NCBI GenBank assembly: GCA_030634615.1
Contig: DAOWAL010000021.1
Span: 1 to 13,503, forward strand
Length of the DNA: 13,503 nt
DNA from: Candidatus Aenigmatarchaeota archaeon
Lineage (GTDB): Archaea > Aenigmatarchaeota > Aenigmatarchaeia > QMZP01 > QMZT01
Direction: 5' to 3'
Both the position numbers and the translations under genes were made by a program. The notes below the pieces were generated by a model. That model saw nothing but the letters and a program-made list of their open reading frames with translations. It was not told the origin of the DNA and did not search any database. This document shows, piece by piece, positions 12,614 through 13,503 of this stretch (within the stretch, counting starts at the first letter, position 1; the number at the start of each line of letters is the position of its first letter).

Positions 12614-13363
12614 GCTTTCGATTTTAAAACTAGCCTCGCCGTGCTTTTCAAAGTCTTTGGTGATTTTTTCGCCAACGGTTCTTACTTTATTTTCAACTTC
12701 TTTGTAGTTTTTACCGCTGGCTTCAATTATGTATTTTGGAGCAGAAACATACTGGACACTGAGTCCTTCATCTTCGGCTTTCTTTAGTGCCTTTTTGATA
12801 AGCTCAACACCTTCCGGTTCGTGTGTTATCAGTTTTAACAGTCCTTTCACAATGAATGTCTTTTCAGCAAAGTTTTTGTTTGCAATTTCAGTGATTGCTT
12901 TTACCCATTCATCTGTAAGACCTTTCTTTGCAAGTAGATCTGGTGTCTTTAATGACAACTCAAACATCTTTGTAAGAGTACCGAATTCCTCTATTAAAAG
13001 ATCCCATATTTCTTTTTTGGTCTGTGTTAGATCTTTTCCAATGCTTTTCCCGGCCATTTCAAGAAGCTTTTCAGCTCTTCTCTCACGCTTGAATTCATTT
13101 AGTTTTCGTGCAGTATCTTCTCTATGTACTCGTTTTAATGAGAGTGAAACATTCCCTGGTTCTGATCTCATTACTCTGCATACTATGTACTGTTTTTCTT
13201 TGACAAATTCACGTATGTCTCTTACCCATCTAGAAGCAACTTCAGAAACGTGTATAAGACCGGTTGTCTCGTATTCTAGAATGTATACTATGACAGAATG
13301 TGGATTTATTTTGCTAACCCTGCAAACAACAAGTTTGTTTCTTTCAGGTAGCCTTTGACCCAT
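12605..13363 (-). CDS. eif2a: Translation initiation factor aIF2 subunit alpha
   Basis: Alpha subunit of the heterotrimeric aIF2, which brings Met-tRNAi to the small ribosomal subunit. Its 252 residues are slightly short for the family. An N-terminal S1 (OB) domain spans about 8-85 with the conserved LIHVSEVASRWVRDIREFVK and the closing strand VSLSLKRV. A helical middle domain spans about 88-170 (KLNEFKRERRAEKLLEMAGK). The C-terminal alpha/beta domain that contacts the gamma subunit spans about 171-252 (VQYVSAPKYIIEASGKNYKEVE). The strand facing the S1 ligand side (HSVIVYILEYETTG) departs from the common GAYV.L.EY pattern but keeps EY. The SD GGAGG (13371-13375) lies inside the end of S27e, 7 nt before the ATG, and only 2 nt separate the two genes, so translation is probably coupled. 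Confidence 0.95.
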   Translation of the reverse strand: MGQRLPERNKLVVCRVSKINPHSVIVYILEYETTGLIHVSEVASRWVRDIREFVKEKQYIVCRVMRSEPGNVSLSLKRVHREDTARKLNEFKRERRAEKLLEMAGKSIGKDLTQTKKEIWDLLIEEFGTLTKMFELSLKTPDLLAKKGLTDEWVKAITEIANKNFAEKTFIVKGLLKLITHEPEGVELIKKALKKAEDEGLSVQYVSAPKYIIEASGKNYKEVENKVRTVGEKITKDFEKHGEASFKIESKK

Positions 13364-13365
13364 TT

Positions 13366-13503
13366 TTAGGCCTCCACTACACTTTCACTTTTTATTTTCG
13401 CTTTTCCTCCGGTCGGTTGTGCGAGAACTTCACCACAAACAAGGCATTTTACAACAGTTGCCGATTTTTCGAATAATACCTGTTCGTTGTTACATTTCTT
13501 GCA
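13366..13503 (-). CDS. rps27e: Ribosomal protein S27e, 3' part only
   Basis: Zinc-ribbon protein of the small ribosomal subunit. The window holds its last 45 residues, read from 13503: [18 protein letters not shown], then [15 protein letters not shown] and [12 protein letters not shown], then TAA at 13366-13368. The two CxxC pairs are the zinc ligands, and the PTGGKA block is the family signature near the C-terminus. The start and upstream promoter lie outside the window. S27e followed directly by aIF2-alpha is a common archaeal operon order, often preceded by L44e. Confidence 0.93.
   Translation of the reverse strand, partial: CKKCNNEQVLFEKSATVVKCLVCGEVLAQPTGGKAKIKSESVVEA

Overview
The window looks like chromosomal DNA from an AT-rich archaeon. 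The evidence is an archaeal/eukaryotic translation set (aIF2-alpha, ribosomal protein S27e, archaeal-type SRP54), a PIN-ATPase-KH protein of the archaeal 'PilT family ATPase' type, and TATA boxes instead of bacterial -35/-10 promoters. Some genes have a GGTGAT-type Shine-Dalgarno (SD) motif; others have a TATA box 25-28 nt before the ATG and look leaderless. The very long Cys-rich exported protein with 'CTDSDGG...NYY.KG' and 'CPNGC.DGACI' modules reminds me of DPANN-type genomes (Woesearchaeota, Aenigmarchaeota and relatives). That placement is an inference, not something the window proves.

Layout. 1-3161 (+): hisS, lacking its first codons, then its own promoter and the PIN-ATPase-KH protein. 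3162-9572 (-), read right to left: a 1869-aa secreted protein with a dockerin-like pair near its N-terminus and a helical, coiled-coil-like C-terminus; an 87-aa single-pass membrane protein 17 nt downstream with a strong SD; and a DUF1003 membrane protein with its own TATA box. 9632-10966 (-): SRP54, with a promoter in the divergent intergenic region. 10967-11163: no gene, but promoters, a palindrome and an inverted repeat. 11164-12601 (+): unrecognised genes (72 aa, possibly a 27-aa overlapping ORF, and 334 aa with a textbook TATA box and SD). 12605-13503 (-): aIF2-alpha preceded by the end of S27e, the usual archaeal pairing.

How the genes may work together. hisS, SRP54, S27e and aIF2-alpha are housekeeping genes of translation and protein targeting. 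The accessory interest lies in the minus-strand surface locus. The giant protein has a signal peptide, about 125 cysteines, four CGNG-type motifs, a MopE-like Asp-rich motif and no C-terminal membrane anchor. The small downstream protein has one membrane span and an acidic predicted helix outside. I infer that the two may act as a surface protein and its membrane partner. The second accessory stretch is the 11164-12601 block, whose genes I do not recognise and which separates SRP54 from the translation operon.
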